Notes under the pieces: model-generated
The model's input: the letters and a program-made list of their open reading frames with translations, nothing else
Database searches by the model: none
Told to the model about the DNA's origin: nothing
In this document: in pieces, positions 25,762-34,281 of the stretch
How the letters are laid out: each line of letters starts with the position of its first letter
Position numbering within the stretch: the stretch's first letter is position 1
Assembly (NCBI GenBank): GCA_025517465.1
Contig: JAOPKE010000003.1
Location: 124,001 to 188,000, forward strand
Source: Halobacteria archaeon HArc-gm2
GTDB taxonomy: Archaea > Halobacteriota > Halobacteria > Halobacteriales > Haloarculaceae
Direction of reading: 5' to 3'
Length of the DNA stretch: 64,000 bases
Program-made: the position numbers and the translations under genes

Positions 25762-27482
25762 GTGACCACCTCCAGCCAGGACAGCACCACGGGATACGAT
25801 TCGGTTCCCGGCCCGAACAACCCGCCGTCGGCGACGATGGCGCCGATCGGCAGGCTGTAGGCCAGCAGGACGAGCAACAGTGCGATAGCCACCCACAGGG
25901 AGAGGTTGTCAAGCACTTCGGGGGAGTCCTCCGGACCGGAGAGCGCCGGGGGAAGGGACCGGTCGACGGTACCCTCCATCGGGTCTTCCAGTAGCGAGAT
26001 GATGAGGTTACCCAGGAAGAGCACGACGGAGACGAACAGCAGCGTCCCGCCGATGGCGACCTGGGCGTCGAGTTCGGCGACGCTGCTGAGGCCGGCGTCG
26101 AAGGCGAACCCGTCGTACTGGGGTTCGGCCGTCCGGCGCGGGATGCCGACGAGCCCGGCGCGGTGCATCGCGTTCGACATCAGCACCATGCCGACGAACC
26201 ACATGACGACCTGGAACAGACCGATGGTCCGACTGTACAGCCGTCGGCGGGTCAACTGCGGTAACAGCCAGTAGGTCGCCGCCATGAACGTCAGGGCGAC
26301 GGCCGTGCCGACGGTGAGGTGGAAGTGGCCGGGAACCCACAGCGTGTTGTGGATGAGGTAGTTGATGTTCATCCCGGCGTTGACCATCCCCGAGAAGCCG
26401 CCGGCGGCGAACATCAGGCCTGCCAGCGCCATGCCGGTGAAGGCCGGGTCGCGCCACGGTAACGCACCGAGCCACGAGAGGTAACCCTCACCACCGCGCT
26501 GGCGAGCGCCGTGTTCCATGCTCGCCACGACGGTGAACGCGGTCAGCAGGCTCGGGAGCAGCAGGAACATCGTGTTCGTCATCGCGATGAACTTGAACCC
26601 CTCCGCGATGCCGGGGTCGAGGTACTGGTGGTGTATCCCGACCGGCGTCGACAGGATCAGGAACAGCACGAAGACGACGCGTGCGAGCGGGTCGCTGAAC
26701 AGCCGTCCGCCGGAGATGGACGGTAACACGGTGTACCACAGCAGGTAGGCCGGCATCAGCCAGAAGTACACCACCGGGTGGCCGAAGTACCAGAACAGCG
26801 TCCGCGTCAGCAGCGGGTTCACCTGGTCGATGATCCCGAGCGACCACGGGAGCAGGAAGAAGACGACGGAGATGGCGACCCCGATGGTCGCGATGTACCA
26901 CATCAGCATCGAGGTCAGCACCATGAACGTCTGGAGCGGGATGCGGCCGTCGTTCTCGCTGCGCCAGATCCACCACGAGCGGAACCAGTCGAAGCCCGCG
27001 AGCCACGTCCCGATGATGAACACCGCGAGTCCCGCGTAGAAGAGCGGGTGTGCCTGGAGCGGCGCGTAGAACGTGAAGAGCACGTCCGCGCTGATCGGGA
27101 TCGAATCGACGAACCCGCCGAGGATGGCGACGCCGGCCAGCACCGTGCCCGCGACCATCGTCAGGTACCAGGCCCAGGTGAAGCGGATGTTCTCGACCGG
27201 CCTGTCGAGACTCCGGGTCACCGCCCACGTGAACAGTCCGACGAGGAAGAAGATAGTGAAGGAGATGACGAGCAACACGCCGTGCAGCGTGAGGACCGTG
27301 TAGTAGTCCGCCGAGTCGATGAACCGGACGTAGCCGACCCGGTGGAGCGCCTGGACGATGCCTGCCAGCGCGCCGATGCCGAGCGCGACGAACGCGCTCC
27401 ACAGCGACGCCCGGACCACCTGGGCTTCGTCGGGGAACCGGTCGAGGAACAGTTCTTCGCCCGGCAGTTCTTCGCTCGTCAC
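25758..27482 (-). CDS. cbaA: cba (b(o/a)3)-type cytochrome c oxidase subunit I
   Basis: A 574-residue haem-copper oxidase subunit with about 13-14 membrane helices. The type-B sequence GHPVVYFWLMPAYLLWY (in place of GHPEVY) contains the CuB His and the linked Tyr. The other CuB ligands are the two His of STPVGIHHQYLDP, and WVPGHFHLTVG contains the high-spin and low-spin haem ligands. It reduces O2 to water and pumps protons. It overlaps subunit II upstream and a small membrane gene downstream by 4 bp each. Confidence 0.95.
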   Translation of the reverse strand: MTSEELPGEELFLDRFPDEAQVVRASLWSAFVALGIGALAGIVQALHRVGYVRFIDSADYYTVLTLHGVLLVISFTIFFLVGLFTWAVTRSLDRPVENIRFTWAWYLTMVAGTVLAGVAILGGFVDSIPISADVLFTFYAPLQAHPLFYAGLAVFIIGTWLAGFDWFRSWWIWRSENDGRIPLQTFMVLTSMLMWYIATIGVAISVVFFLLPWSLGIIDQVNPLLTRTLFWYFGHPVVYFWLMPAYLLWYTVLPSISGGRLFSDPLARVVFVLFLILSTPVGIHHQYLDPGIAEGFKFIAMTNTMFLLLPSLLTAFTVVASMEHGARQRGGEGYLSWLGALPWRDPAFTGMALAGLMFAAGGFSGMVNAGMNINYLIHNTLWVPGHFHLTVGTAVALTFMAATYWLLPQLTRRRLYSRTIGLFQVVMWFVGMVLMSNAMHRAGLVGIPRRTAEPQYDGFAFDAGLSSVAELDAQVAIGGTLLFVSVVLFLGNLIISLLEDPMEGTVDRSLPPALSGPEDSPEVLDNLSLWVAIALLLVLLAYSLPIGAIVADGGLFGPGTESYPVVLSWLEVVT

Positions 27483-27979
27483 GCGTCGTCACCTCCGTAC
27501 TCGTCTTCGGGAACGACGACGAGTTTGCCCTCCATGTCGTGGTGCCCCTGCCCGCAGTACTCGTTGCAGATGATGCCGTACTCGGCGGGCTCGTCGAAGT
27601 CGACGGTGATCTTTGCGACCTGTCCGGGAATGACCATCGTGTTGACGTTCGTCCCGACGACCTGGAACCCGTGGATCACGTCCGCGGACGTCACGTAGAA
27701 CGTCACGCGGCTATCGGCCGGCACCCGGATGGGGTCGGGCTGGTACATGAACTGGCGGGCGACGACGGTCACCTCGTACTCGCCGTCCCCGACCCGTTCG
27801 ACGCCCGGTTCGCCGAACCGCTCGTTCTCCGAGAGGGACGTGGAGTCGACGGTCCCGCCGGAGGCGTCGACCATCGCGATGCCCGCGCCGGCGGCACCGT
27901 AGACGACCGTCGCGATGAAGCCGACGATGAGGAACAGCGACGCCACGAGCCATATCTTCTCGTACGTGTGGACGTTCAT
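27479..27979 (-). CDS. cbaB: cba-type oxidase subunit II, CuA protein
   Basis: A 166-residue protein with one N-terminal membrane helix (WLVASLFLIVGFIATVVYG) and an extracellular cupredoxin domain. The CuA site is complete: His in VIHGFQV and the CNEYCGQGHHDM segment with two Cys, His and Met. It takes electrons from a blue copper protein or cytochrome and passes them to subunit I. The start at 27979 overlaps the stop of the small upstream subunit gene. Confidence 0.95.
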   Translation of the reverse strand: MNVHTYEKIWLVASLFLIVGFIATVVYGAAGAGIAMVDASGGTVDSTSLSENERFGEPGVERVGDGEYEVTVVARQFMYQPDPIRVPADSRVTFYVTSADVIHGFQVVGTNVNTMVIPGQVAKITVDFDEPAEYGIICNEYCGQGHHDMEGKLVVVPEDEYGGDDA

Positions 27980-28134
27980 CCTACCACCGTCGGCCCGTTG
28001 CCGAGGAACTCGACGAAGTAGGTGAGGACCCACATCCCGACGAGGATGAGAAAGTACACCGTGATGAGGGTGAGCGTCCCGACCGGGTCGAACTCGTCGT
28101 GTCCGATTTCCTTTAGTTCTCTGTCTGTTGCCAT
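27976..28134 (-). CDS. Small one-TM subunit opening the cba oxidase operon
   Basis: A 52-residue protein (MATDRELKEIGHDEFDPVG, then one helix TLITVYFLILVGMWVLTYFV). A single-helix protein just before subunit II is found in ba3-type oxidase operons and is usually taken as a small structural subunit (subunit IIa / CbaD-like). Its stop overlaps the cbaB start by 4 bp. It is the first gene of the leftward operon and faces the shared promoter near 28.2 kb, with a leader of about 50-75 bases. Confidence 0.7.
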   Translation of the reverse strand: MATDRELKEIGHDEFDPVGTLTLITVYFLILVGMWVLTYFVEFLGNGPTVVG

Positions 28135-28204
28135 TCGTTTCTGCTGAGTAGCTTGGGGGGTGAGTGGAAATACGGTCTGCCTGTTCCCGGCAACTGAGAC
28201 CAGC

Positions 28205-28222
28205 CAGCCCCTTTTTATGAGC
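28205..28222. promoter_or_regulatory. Shared TATA region of two divergent operons
   Basis: CCCTTTTTATGAG on the plus strand reads CTCATAAAAAGGG on the minus strand, so both strands present a TATA-like run. The rightward ATG at 28242 lies about 26 bp away, fitting a leaderless start. The leftward oxidase operon would begin with a longer leader. One element could set expression of both oxidase and copper-handling genes. Confidence 0.5.
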
Positions 28223-28241
28223 GCGCCCCTAACCGCGACTG

Positions 28242-28427
28242 ATGGAACTGACACCGCGTCTCGGTGCGACTGTCGGGCTGCTGTCACTTATCCCGGTGGC
28301 CGTCTTCGCGCTGTCACGGGGCGAGCTGTACGTCGGGATCGCGCTGGTGAACGTCCTGCTGATCGTGGGTAGCCTCTACGTCGCGTTCACGCCGGTGAAC
28401 GGTCACGAACCGGATGGCGCAGTCTGA
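28242..28427 (+). CDS. Small two-TM membrane protein
   Basis: A 61-residue protein with two hydrophobic helices (LGATVGLLSLIPVAVFALS and VGIALVNVLLIVGSLYVAF). It is the first gene of the rightward copper operon and overlaps the next gene by 14 bp. The position, with oxidase genes on one side and a copper ATPase on the other, suggests a role in oxidase assembly (inference). The family is not recognised. Confidence 0.6.
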   Translation: MELTPRLGATVGLLSLIPVAVFALSRGELYVGIALVNVLLIVGSLYVAFTPVNGHEPDGAV

Positions 28428-29220
28428 CACGTGGCTGCTCGCCGCGGACCTGATGGGCGCCGACCTGCCGGTGTTCCTCGTCGTCGGCGTCCTCGCGGGC
28501 GCCCACTGTCTGGGGATGTGCGGTCCGCTGGTGACGCTGTACGGCGACCACGTCGACGCGTCCCGCGACCGTCGTCGCACAGGCCACCTGACCCTCCGGG
28601 CCGTTCGCCAGCACGTGCTGTTCAACCTCGGGCGAGCGAGTAGCTACGCGCTCGTCGGCGCGGCCGCCGGCTTGCTCGGCGCTGTCGTCTTCGATTCGGC
28701 CGCCGCCGTCCAGGGGGTCGGTGACGGTCTCCGCGGCGCCGTCGGCGTCCTCGTCGGGATGCTCGTCGTCGCCGTCGGCGTCTCGTACCTGCTCGGTGGC
28801 GCGGGCGCGCTCCACCGGTTCGTCCCCGGCGGCGGGCCGTTCGGACGACTCGTCACCGTGGCGACGAACCGCGTCGACCGCCTGGCCGCCGGGCCTGGCA
28901 TCGCCGGCCTCGGCGCCCTCCACGGCCTGTTCCCCTGTCCGATCATCTACCCGGCCTACCTGTACGCCTTCGCGGTCGGCGACCCCGTTCGCGGTGGGCT
29001 GTCGCTCCTCGTCCTCGGTCTCGGCACCGTTCCCACGCTGCTGCTGTACGGCCTGTTCCTCGACGCCGTCGGGGTCGCCCACCGCCGTCGTCTCCACCGT
29101 GCGCTCGGCGTCGCGTTCGTCGTCCTGGGCTACCTCCTCCTCGCCCACGGCCTGATGCTGTTCGGCGTCCACGTGCCCCACCCGACCATCCCACACCGAT
29201 CACTCTCCCATGTCCTGTAG
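28414..29220 (+). CDS. TauE/SafE-like (DsbD/CcdA-type) membrane protein
   Basis: A 268-residue membrane protein with about six helices. The first carries GAHCLGMCGPLV, a Cys-x3-Cys motif shared with the DsbD-like 'sulfite exporter TauE/SafE' (CcoH-related) proteins next to copper ATPases. A second motif, GLFPCPIIYPAYLYAFAVG, has a Pro-Cys-Pro in the matching half. Such proteins move reducing power or copper during oxidase assembly. It overlaps its neighbours on both sides (14 and 11 bp), so it is co-translated with the P-type ATPase. Confidence 0.8.
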   Translation: MAQSDTWLLAADLMGADLPVFLVVGVLAGAHCLGMCGPLVTLYGDHVDASRDRRRTGHLTLRAVRQHVLFNLGRASSYALVGAAAGLLGAVVFDSAAAVQGVGDGLRGAVGVLVGMLVVAVGVSYLLGGAGALHRFVPGGGPFGRLVTVATNRVDRLAAGPGIAGLGALHGLFPCPIIYPAYLYAFAVGDPVRGGLSLLVLGLGTVPTLLLYGLFLDAVGVAHRRRLHRALGVAFVVLGYLLLAHGLMLFGVHVPHPTIPHRSLSHVL

Positions 29221-31519
29221 GCTCTGTGAATTGCCGACGCCCGACCCGCCCGTGACCGCCCCCGACGTCGACGGCGCGTTCTGTTGTCGGGGCTGTCTCG
29301 AGGTCCAGCGCCGGCTCGGGGACGAGGCCCGGGCCGCGCTCGACGACCGCGACGACGACGACGGCGCCGCGACGGTCCCGGCGGGCTGCGAGCAGGGCTT
29401 CCTCGCGGTCGAGGGGATGCACTGTTCGACCTGCGAGGTGTTCGTCGAGTCGCTCGGCCGCGACGTCGAGGGCGTCGAGGCGGTCGAGGCGAGCTACGCG
29501 ACGGAACTCGCCAGGGTCGTCTACGACCCCGAATCGGTCGACTTCGACGCCCTCCCGGACCGGTTGACGGGCTACGGATACGAGGCCCGGCACCCCGACG
29601 CGGACCGCAGTCCGGACGAGGACGGGCTCGTCCGCTTCCTCGTCGGCGGGGGGCTCTTCGGGATGATGGCGATGCTGTGGTACGTCCTCTTCCTGTATCC
29701 GACCTACTTCGGCTATCCACCGCTCGTCGAGTTCGGCGGCCTCGACTTCGTCTACATCGCGGCCAACGTCTGGGCGTTCACGTCGATCGTGCTGTTCTAC
29801 ACCGGCTTTCCGCTGTTGCGCGGCGCGTACGTCAGTCTCCGGTCCTGGCGACCGAACACCGACCTGCTCGTATCGCTGGCCGCCGTCGGCGCCTACGTCT
29901 ACAGCACGCTCGCGATGGTCCTCGGACGGACGGAACTGTACTTCGACGTGACCATCGCGATCGTGCTCGTGGTGACCGCGGGCACGCAGTACGAATCGCG
30001 GGTCAAACGACGGGCGACCGACCTCCTCTCGGAGCTGACCCGTCTCCAGGTCGACGAGGCCACTCGCCATCCCGACGGTGAGACGGTCCCCGTCGAGACG
30101 GTCTCGCCCGGCGACCGACTGCTGGTCCGGCCCGGCGAGCGAGTTCCGGTCGACGGGACCGTCGTCGAGAACACCGCGGCGGTCGACGAGGCGCTGGTGA
30201 CCGGCGAGTCACTCCCGCGCCGGAAGGAGCCCGGTGACGACGTCCGCGGCGGCACCGTCGTCACCGACGCCCCGCTCGTGGTCCGGGCCGGGGACGAGGT
30301 GACGAGCACGCTCGACCGCCTCGTGGAACTCCTCTGGCGTATCCAGAGCGCCCGTCCCGGCGCCCAGCGGCTCGCCGACCGACTCGCGACCGTGTTCGTC
30401 CCCCTCGTCGTCTCCCTGGCCGTCCTCGTGGCCGGCTGGCTGCTGGCGACCGGCGCGAGTACGACGACCGCCCTCCTGACGGGGCTGACGGTCCTCGTCG
30501 TCTCCTGCCCGTGTGCGCTGGGGCTGGCGACGCCGCTCGCCGTCGCAACCGGCACCCGGACGGCCGCCGAGCGGAACGTCGTGGTCACCACGCCCGCGCT
30601 GTTCGAGACGGCGCCCGACGTCGACACGGTCGTCTTCGACAAGACCGGTACGCTGACCACGGGCTCGATGCGCCTGCTGAACGCGACGGCACCGGACGCC
30701 GACGCGACGAAACTCCTGCAGCGGGCCGCTGCCCTCGAACGCTACTCGGCCCATCCCATCGCGACGGCGGTCGTCGCGGCCGTCGACGACCCGCCGGAGG
30801 CAGTCGACGTATCACAAGGCGACCGGTCCGTGACGGGAACCGTCGACGACGAGCGCGTCGTCGTCGGCCACCCGTCGGCGTTCGAGACGCGCGGTTGGAC
30901 CATCCCTGCCTCCCTCGTCGAACGGGCCGACGAGGTCAGAGCCGACGGGTCGGTCCCCGTCGTCGTCGGCTGGGACGGCCGGGCCAGGGGCGTGCTCGCC
31001 GTCGGGGACGAGATGCGGGCCGAGTGGTCGGCTGTCGCCGAGTCACTCGCCGACCGCGACGTCGTCGTGCTGACCGGCGACGAGGGAGCGGCCGCCGACC
31101 GACTCCGCGACGACCCCGGTGTCGACCGCGTCTTCGCCGGCGTCAAGCCCGAGGCCAAGGCCGCCACGGTCCGGCGCCTCCGCGCCGAGGGGACGGTGGC
31201 GATGGTAGGCGACGGGAGCAACGACGCGCCCGCGCTCGCGGAGGCCGACGTCGGCATCGCGATGGCCAGCGGCACGGAACTGGCCACCGAGGCCGCCGAC
31301 GCAGTCGTCCTCGACGACGACCTGCGCGCCGTGCGGGCGACGTTCGACCTCGCTTCGGCCACGAACCGTCGCATCCGGACCAACCTCGCGTGGGCGTTCG
31401 GCTACAACGCCGTCGCCATCCCCCTGGCCGTCGCCGGGTTGCTCAACCCGCTGTTCGCCGCGGCCGCGATGGCGTCGAGTAGCCTGCTCGTCGTGCTCAA
31501 CTCCTCGCGGTCGCTGTGA
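29210..31519 (+). CDS. Heavy-metal (copper) P1B-type ATPase, CcoI/CopA-like
   Basis: A 769-residue ATP-driven copper pump. The N-terminus has a Cys-rich stretch (CRLCELP and FCCRGCLEV), then an HMA domain with GMHCSTC (Cys72, Cys75). Membrane copper site: CPC at 433-435. Phosphorylation loop: DKTGTLT with Asp477. Hinge: GDGSNDAPALAEADVG. The extra N-terminal CCRGC region and the TauE/SafE partner are typical of the CcoI branch, which supplies copper to haem-copper oxidases, as opposed to simple detoxification. The cba oxidase genes lie just upstream in the other direction. Confidence 0.92.
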   Translation: MSCRLCELPTPDPPVTAPDVDGAFCCRGCLEVQRRLGDEARAALDDRDDDDGAATVPAGCEQGFLAVEGMHCSTCEVFVESLGRDVEGVEAVEASYATELARVVYDPESVDFDALPDRLTGYGYEARHPDADRSPDEDGLVRFLVGGGLFGMMAMLWYVLFLYPTYFGYPPLVEFGGLDFVYIAANVWAFTSIVLFYTGFPLLRGAYVSLRSWRPNTDLLVSLAAVGAYVYSTLAMVLGRTELYFDVTIAIVLVVTAGTQYESRVKRRATDLLSELTRLQVDEATRHPDGETVPVETVSPGDRLLVRPGERVPVDGTVVENTAAVDEALVTGESLPRRKEPGDDVRGGTVVTDAPLVVRAGDEVTSTLDRLVELLWRIQSARPGAQRLADRLATVFVPLVVSLAVLVAGWLLATGASTTTALLTGLTVLVVSCPCALGLATPLAVATGTRTAAERNVVVTTPALFETAPDVDTVVFDKTGTLTTGSMRLLNATAPDADATKLLQRAAALERYSAHPIATAVVAAVDDPPEAVDVSQGDRSVTGTVDDERVVVGHPSAFETRGWTIPASLVERADEVRADGSVPVVVGWDGRARGVLAVGDEMRAEWSAVAESLADRDVVVLTGDEGAAADRLRDDPGVDRVFAGVKPEAKAATVRRLRAEGTVAMVGDGSNDAPALAEADVGIAMASGTELATEAADAVVLDDDLRAVRATFDLASATNRRIRTNLAWAFGYNAVAIPLAVAGLLNPLFAAAAMASSSLLVVLNSSRSL

Positions 31520-31680
31520 GCGAGTGATTTCGGGTGTCTCCCTGTCGCGTCCGAGACGGCCGCTCCCACACCACCTCGCCAGTGGCCATCGGCGCCCGTC
31601 CGCGGTGTCTGGTCTTTTCACCGGCCGGTGTCCGTCACCACAGCCACTCCGCAGGCGGTGACGACGTCGGCCGCCTCCGC

Positions 31681-31950
31681 CTACAGCTTCTCGGCGCTCC
31701 GGGCCTGCTTGGCCCGCCGGCTCGCCTGATCCTGGCGGTTCTCGGCCGCGTTGACGAGCGAATCCGGCAGGTCGTCGCTGGCCTCCGCGAGGCGCTGTTC
31801 CGCCCGTTCGAGCCGGTCGGCGACCGCTTGGAGCTGTCTGTCCGCGTTCCCGCGGTCACCCTGGAGGGCCGAACAGCCAGCGAGTGAGGTGGCGCCTGTG
31901 GCTGCGAGTGTGCCGAGGAGGGTTCGGCGGTCGAGGTTCTGTTCACTCAT
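31681..31950 (-). CDS. Tat-exported lipoprotein, short
   Basis: An 89-residue protein. The N-terminus has the twin-arginine motif LDRRTLLGTLAATGATSLAGC with lipobox LAGC, so it is expected to be exported folded and lipid-anchored. The mature part is one charged helix (QLQAVADRLERAEQRLAEASDDL), probably coiled-coil. No domain is recognised. Nothing else is seen in the flanking gaps 31520-31680 and 31951-32139. Confidence 0.65.
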   Translation of the reverse strand: MSEQNLDRRTLLGTLAATGATSLAGCSALQGDRGNADRQLQAVADRLERAEQRLAEASDDLPDSLVNAAENRQDQASRRAKQARSAEKL

Positions 31951-32139
31951 CAGCAGAGAGCTGATGGGAGGGAGTATCGATCGCGAGTGAATGCATTACC
32001 CAACGACGGCTAGACGCGGGGAAAGGTCTTCTGGCAGTCGGGCAGTGGGGTGATTCTGGTCACCGAGACCGGGCGCGCGAACGACACACGGGCCTCCGGA
32101 GCCCCCGGCCCGACGAGTGTCGCGGACGGCCCGACCGCG

Positions 32140-33270
32140 TCACGTCGGCGGTGGCTCGCGCCGGACCTCGGTCACCTCGTAGCCGAACGTCGTGAACCCG
32201 ACGGCGGCGACCACCATGGCGCCCACCAGCAGGACACTCCGGAACTCGCTGCCCGTGGCGTTCAGGTGACCTGCGCCGGCGGGGACCGACAGGACCGCCG
32301 TCAGGACCACGGACAGGAGCATCACCGCGACGAGGACAAGCACCTCCACACGTATCGCCCAGACGAACGACTGCGTCGCGCCCCGGCCGGTGGCGTTCGC
32401 GGCGCCGCCGTGCGCGAGGCGGGAGAGCAGTCGACGGCCGGCCGTCCGACGGCGACAGGCCGCGGGCTGGAGTCGAGACAACAGGAGGAAGCGGTTGACC
32501 CCGCCGAGGCCCGCGGCGGCGAGCGCGAACGCCACCTTCACCGCGAGGACGACGCCGTAGTCGGAGGCCCGCACCGTCGTCGCCCCGGGCAGGTGCCAGA
32601 CGGCGATGAGCAGGCCGGCGACGCTGGCCAGCGTGACGCCGCCGACGGCGATGGGCGAGAACGACCGGATCGCTCGCGCCACCGCCCGACGTCTCGCGTC
32701 CTCGTCGACGGCCCGGAGCACCGGCGGACAGACCGTCGTGAGCGCGACGAGGCCGCCGGTCCAGACCGCCGCACCGGCCATGTGTCCGAACTTGAGCGCG
32801 ATCGCGACGCGGGCGTCGGGAACGACGGTCGAGTACCCCGACGCACAGACGGCCAGCAGGACGAGGACGCCGCCGGCGGTGGCACCCCGGAGCCACCATC
32901 GACGCGGCACCACGACGAAGCCCACGATGCCGACGAGCGCGACCAGACCGAGCCCCAGGGTGACCGCCGTCTGGGCGACCCAGACCGCCCCCCACTCGGT
33001 CGCCAGGAGCGCACGGCCCCCGTCGGCCGAGAGGGGGAGCCCGCCGGAGTTCGTCGCGAGTAACAGCGCGGTGGCGGCGGCGAACGCGGTCAGCGCCGGG
33101 ACCCCCACGAGCAGCAGGACCAGACGGTCGACGACGGTCGTCCTGACGTCTTCCGCGTCGGCCAGCGGGTACACCACCAGCTCCGCCGTCGGTGGTCCCC
33201 CCACCAGGACGACGACTGCGAGCAGCAGCGTTCCACGGAGCGGCGCGGTGAGTTGCGAGGCGAGTTCCAT
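32140..33270 (-). CDS. CopD-family copper resistance/import membrane protein
   Basis: A 376-residue membrane protein with about nine helices. The CopD-type pattern is seen in ALKFGHMAGAAVWTGGLVAL, with His and Met on one helix, then RAIRSFSPIAVGGVTLASVAG and VKVAFALAAAGLGGVNRFLL. CopD proteins move copper across the membrane, often with CopC. No copC gene is in view. Its place about 600 bp past the copper ATPase gene, on the opposite strand, fits a local copper-handling cluster. Confidence 0.75.
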   Translation of the reverse strand: MELASQLTAPLRGTLLLAVVVLVGGPPTAELVVYPLADAEDVRTTVVDRLVLLLVGVPALTAFAAATALLLATNSGGLPLSADGGRALLATEWGAVWVAQTAVTLGLGLVALVGIVGFVVVPRRWWLRGATAGGVLVLLAVCASGYSTVVPDARVAIALKFGHMAGAAVWTGGLVALTTVCPPVLRAVDEDARRRAVARAIRSFSPIAVGGVTLASVAGLLIAVWHLPGATTVRASDYGVVLAVKVAFALAAAGLGGVNRFLLLSRLQPAACRRRTAGRRLLSRLAHGGAANATGRGATQSFVWAIRVEVLVLVAVMLLSVVLTAVLSVPAGAGHLNATGSEFRSVLLVGAMVVAAVGFTTFGYEVTEVRREPPPT

Positions 33271-33649
33271 CGTGGTATCCGGTTCGTGTCCGTCGCGCGG
33301 CCCGGTCTCGACGGGGTGGTCGTGATCGACGACGGCGCAGGTCCGCGAATCGCTGTCGGCGTCGTCGCGTCGGGCGGCGTCACCGGTGGTGACCAGACGT
33401 CACGCGACGTTGCGGATCGTTCGAACGCCGACGACTGGCCGTCGCGCGTGGCGCTCCCCCCGTTAGTGTACGGCACCGTTGCGCGCCACGTCCGCGATTC
33501 GAGCGGGCCGGCTCGGACCCCCGCAATATCTTTCGAGTTTTGTAGAAATTAAAGTTATGAATATTAGATCGTATATAATATCTAAATGCGAAAGAAGGGG
33601 AGTGGCGCCGGCGTCGCTGGCGTCCCCCTGGCCCGTACTGGTCGCAGGG
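33271..33649. other. Intergenic region with an AT-rich patch
   Basis: About 380 bp upstream of copD. The stretch 33530-33590 is strikingly AT-rich for this genome and contains GTATATAATAT plus the short inverted repeat TTAGAT...ATCTAA (33564-33585), which looks like a promoter. A 35-codon frame follows at 33587 but resembles nothing I know. The rest holds no recognisable gene. Confidence 0.45.
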
Positions 33650-33834
33650 CTACGGTGAGGGAAGTAGCGTCGTCGATCGGCCCGCGGATGTAGCGGGGCG
33701 TCCGGCAGCGTCTCGCTCGCGCGTCGCTAGCGAGGAACAGGCAGGGCAGGCGTGGAGTTCGTCGTCGTTCCGGACCTGACGCGGTAGTACTGCGGCGAGC
33801 ACGTCTCGCCGCAGTTATCGCAGGCCGAGCTCAC
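33650..33834 (-). pseudogene. Frameshifted small zinc-finger protein gene
   Basis: From a GTG at 33834 the frame reads SSACDNCGETCSPQYYRV and then runs into unrelated residues and TAG at 33727. Shifting frame near 33776 restores RNDDELHACPACSSLATRE, giving a second Cys-x2-Cys pair. Joined, this is a four-Cys zinc finger like the short haloarchaeal DUF7563-type proteins. One small indel therefore seems to have broken it. A perfect 11-bp inverted repeat, ACTGCGGCGAG/CTCGCCGCAGT, lies inside (33789-33815). Confidence 0.5.
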
Positions 33835-33972
33835 GCGACCCACTCCGAAAACCGAAATCGGCGTATACGTGTCTGAGAAGCCTGAAAACGGGAATACGCT
33901 ATGAGCCGGCGCGGATGTAGAACCGGAGGCAGACGGTCGCCCTCACTCCGTTCGGCCGCTGCGACTGCCAGG

Positions 33973-33997
33973 GTTCGAATCTGCGTGCCCACTTCTT
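33973..33997 (+). other. Inverted partial copy of the tRNA-Pro 3' end
   Basis: TTCGAATCTGCG followed by GCCCACTTCT (33974-33996) matches the T-loop, T-stem and 3' flank of the tRNA gene at 34046-34118, but on the opposite strand; only the acceptor differs by a short gap. The 5' part of a tRNA is absent, so this is a fragment. Such 3' pieces are what integrating elements carry as attachment sites. Confidence 0.5.
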
Positions 33998-34045
33998 CGC
34001 AACGACTACTCGTCACTGACGCTCCTCGTATTGCGTTGAGAGAAG

Positions 34046-34118
34046 TGGGCCGGCGCAGATTCGAACTGCGGTTACGGCCACCCGAAGGCCGAAGGATACC
34101 AAGCTACCCCACCGGCCC
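34046..34118 (-). tRNA. tRNA-Pro (anticodon CGG)
   Basis: The minus strand folds into a full cloverleaf. Acceptor GGGCCGG pairs with CCGGCCC; the D-stem is GGGU/AUCC; the anticodon stem CGGCC/GGCCG holds the loop UUCGGGU with anticodon CGG; the variable loop is short; the T-stem CGCAG/CUGCG holds loop UUCGAAU. The discriminator is A and CCA is not encoded. No intron is seen. It reads Pro codon CCG, which is common in this GC-rich genome. Confidence 0.92.
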
Positions 34119-34281
34119 GTGTGGTAGCAGTTAGTGCAATGTGAGGCCGAGTTTTAACGGTTCCGAAACCGTCCATTGGCCAGGTCCGATTGCGGGACAC
34201 GAACCATACCGTACGCCCGCAGCTCGCGAGTCGCGCCCCCATTACGAGAGAGATGAGCGGCGTCGCGTCGAGGACCTACAT

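Noticed and set aside
33563-33590. AT-rich inverted repeat as a replication origin
   Set aside because: Only a 6-bp inverted repeat and an A/T patch are present. There are no ORB-type repeats and no orc1/cdc6 gene nearby, so a promoter is the simpler reading.
33961-34000. A second tRNA gene on the plus strand
   Set aside because: Only the T-loop and 3' flank match. The 5' side of the T-stem does not pair and no acceptor, D-arm or anticodon arm can be folded upstream.
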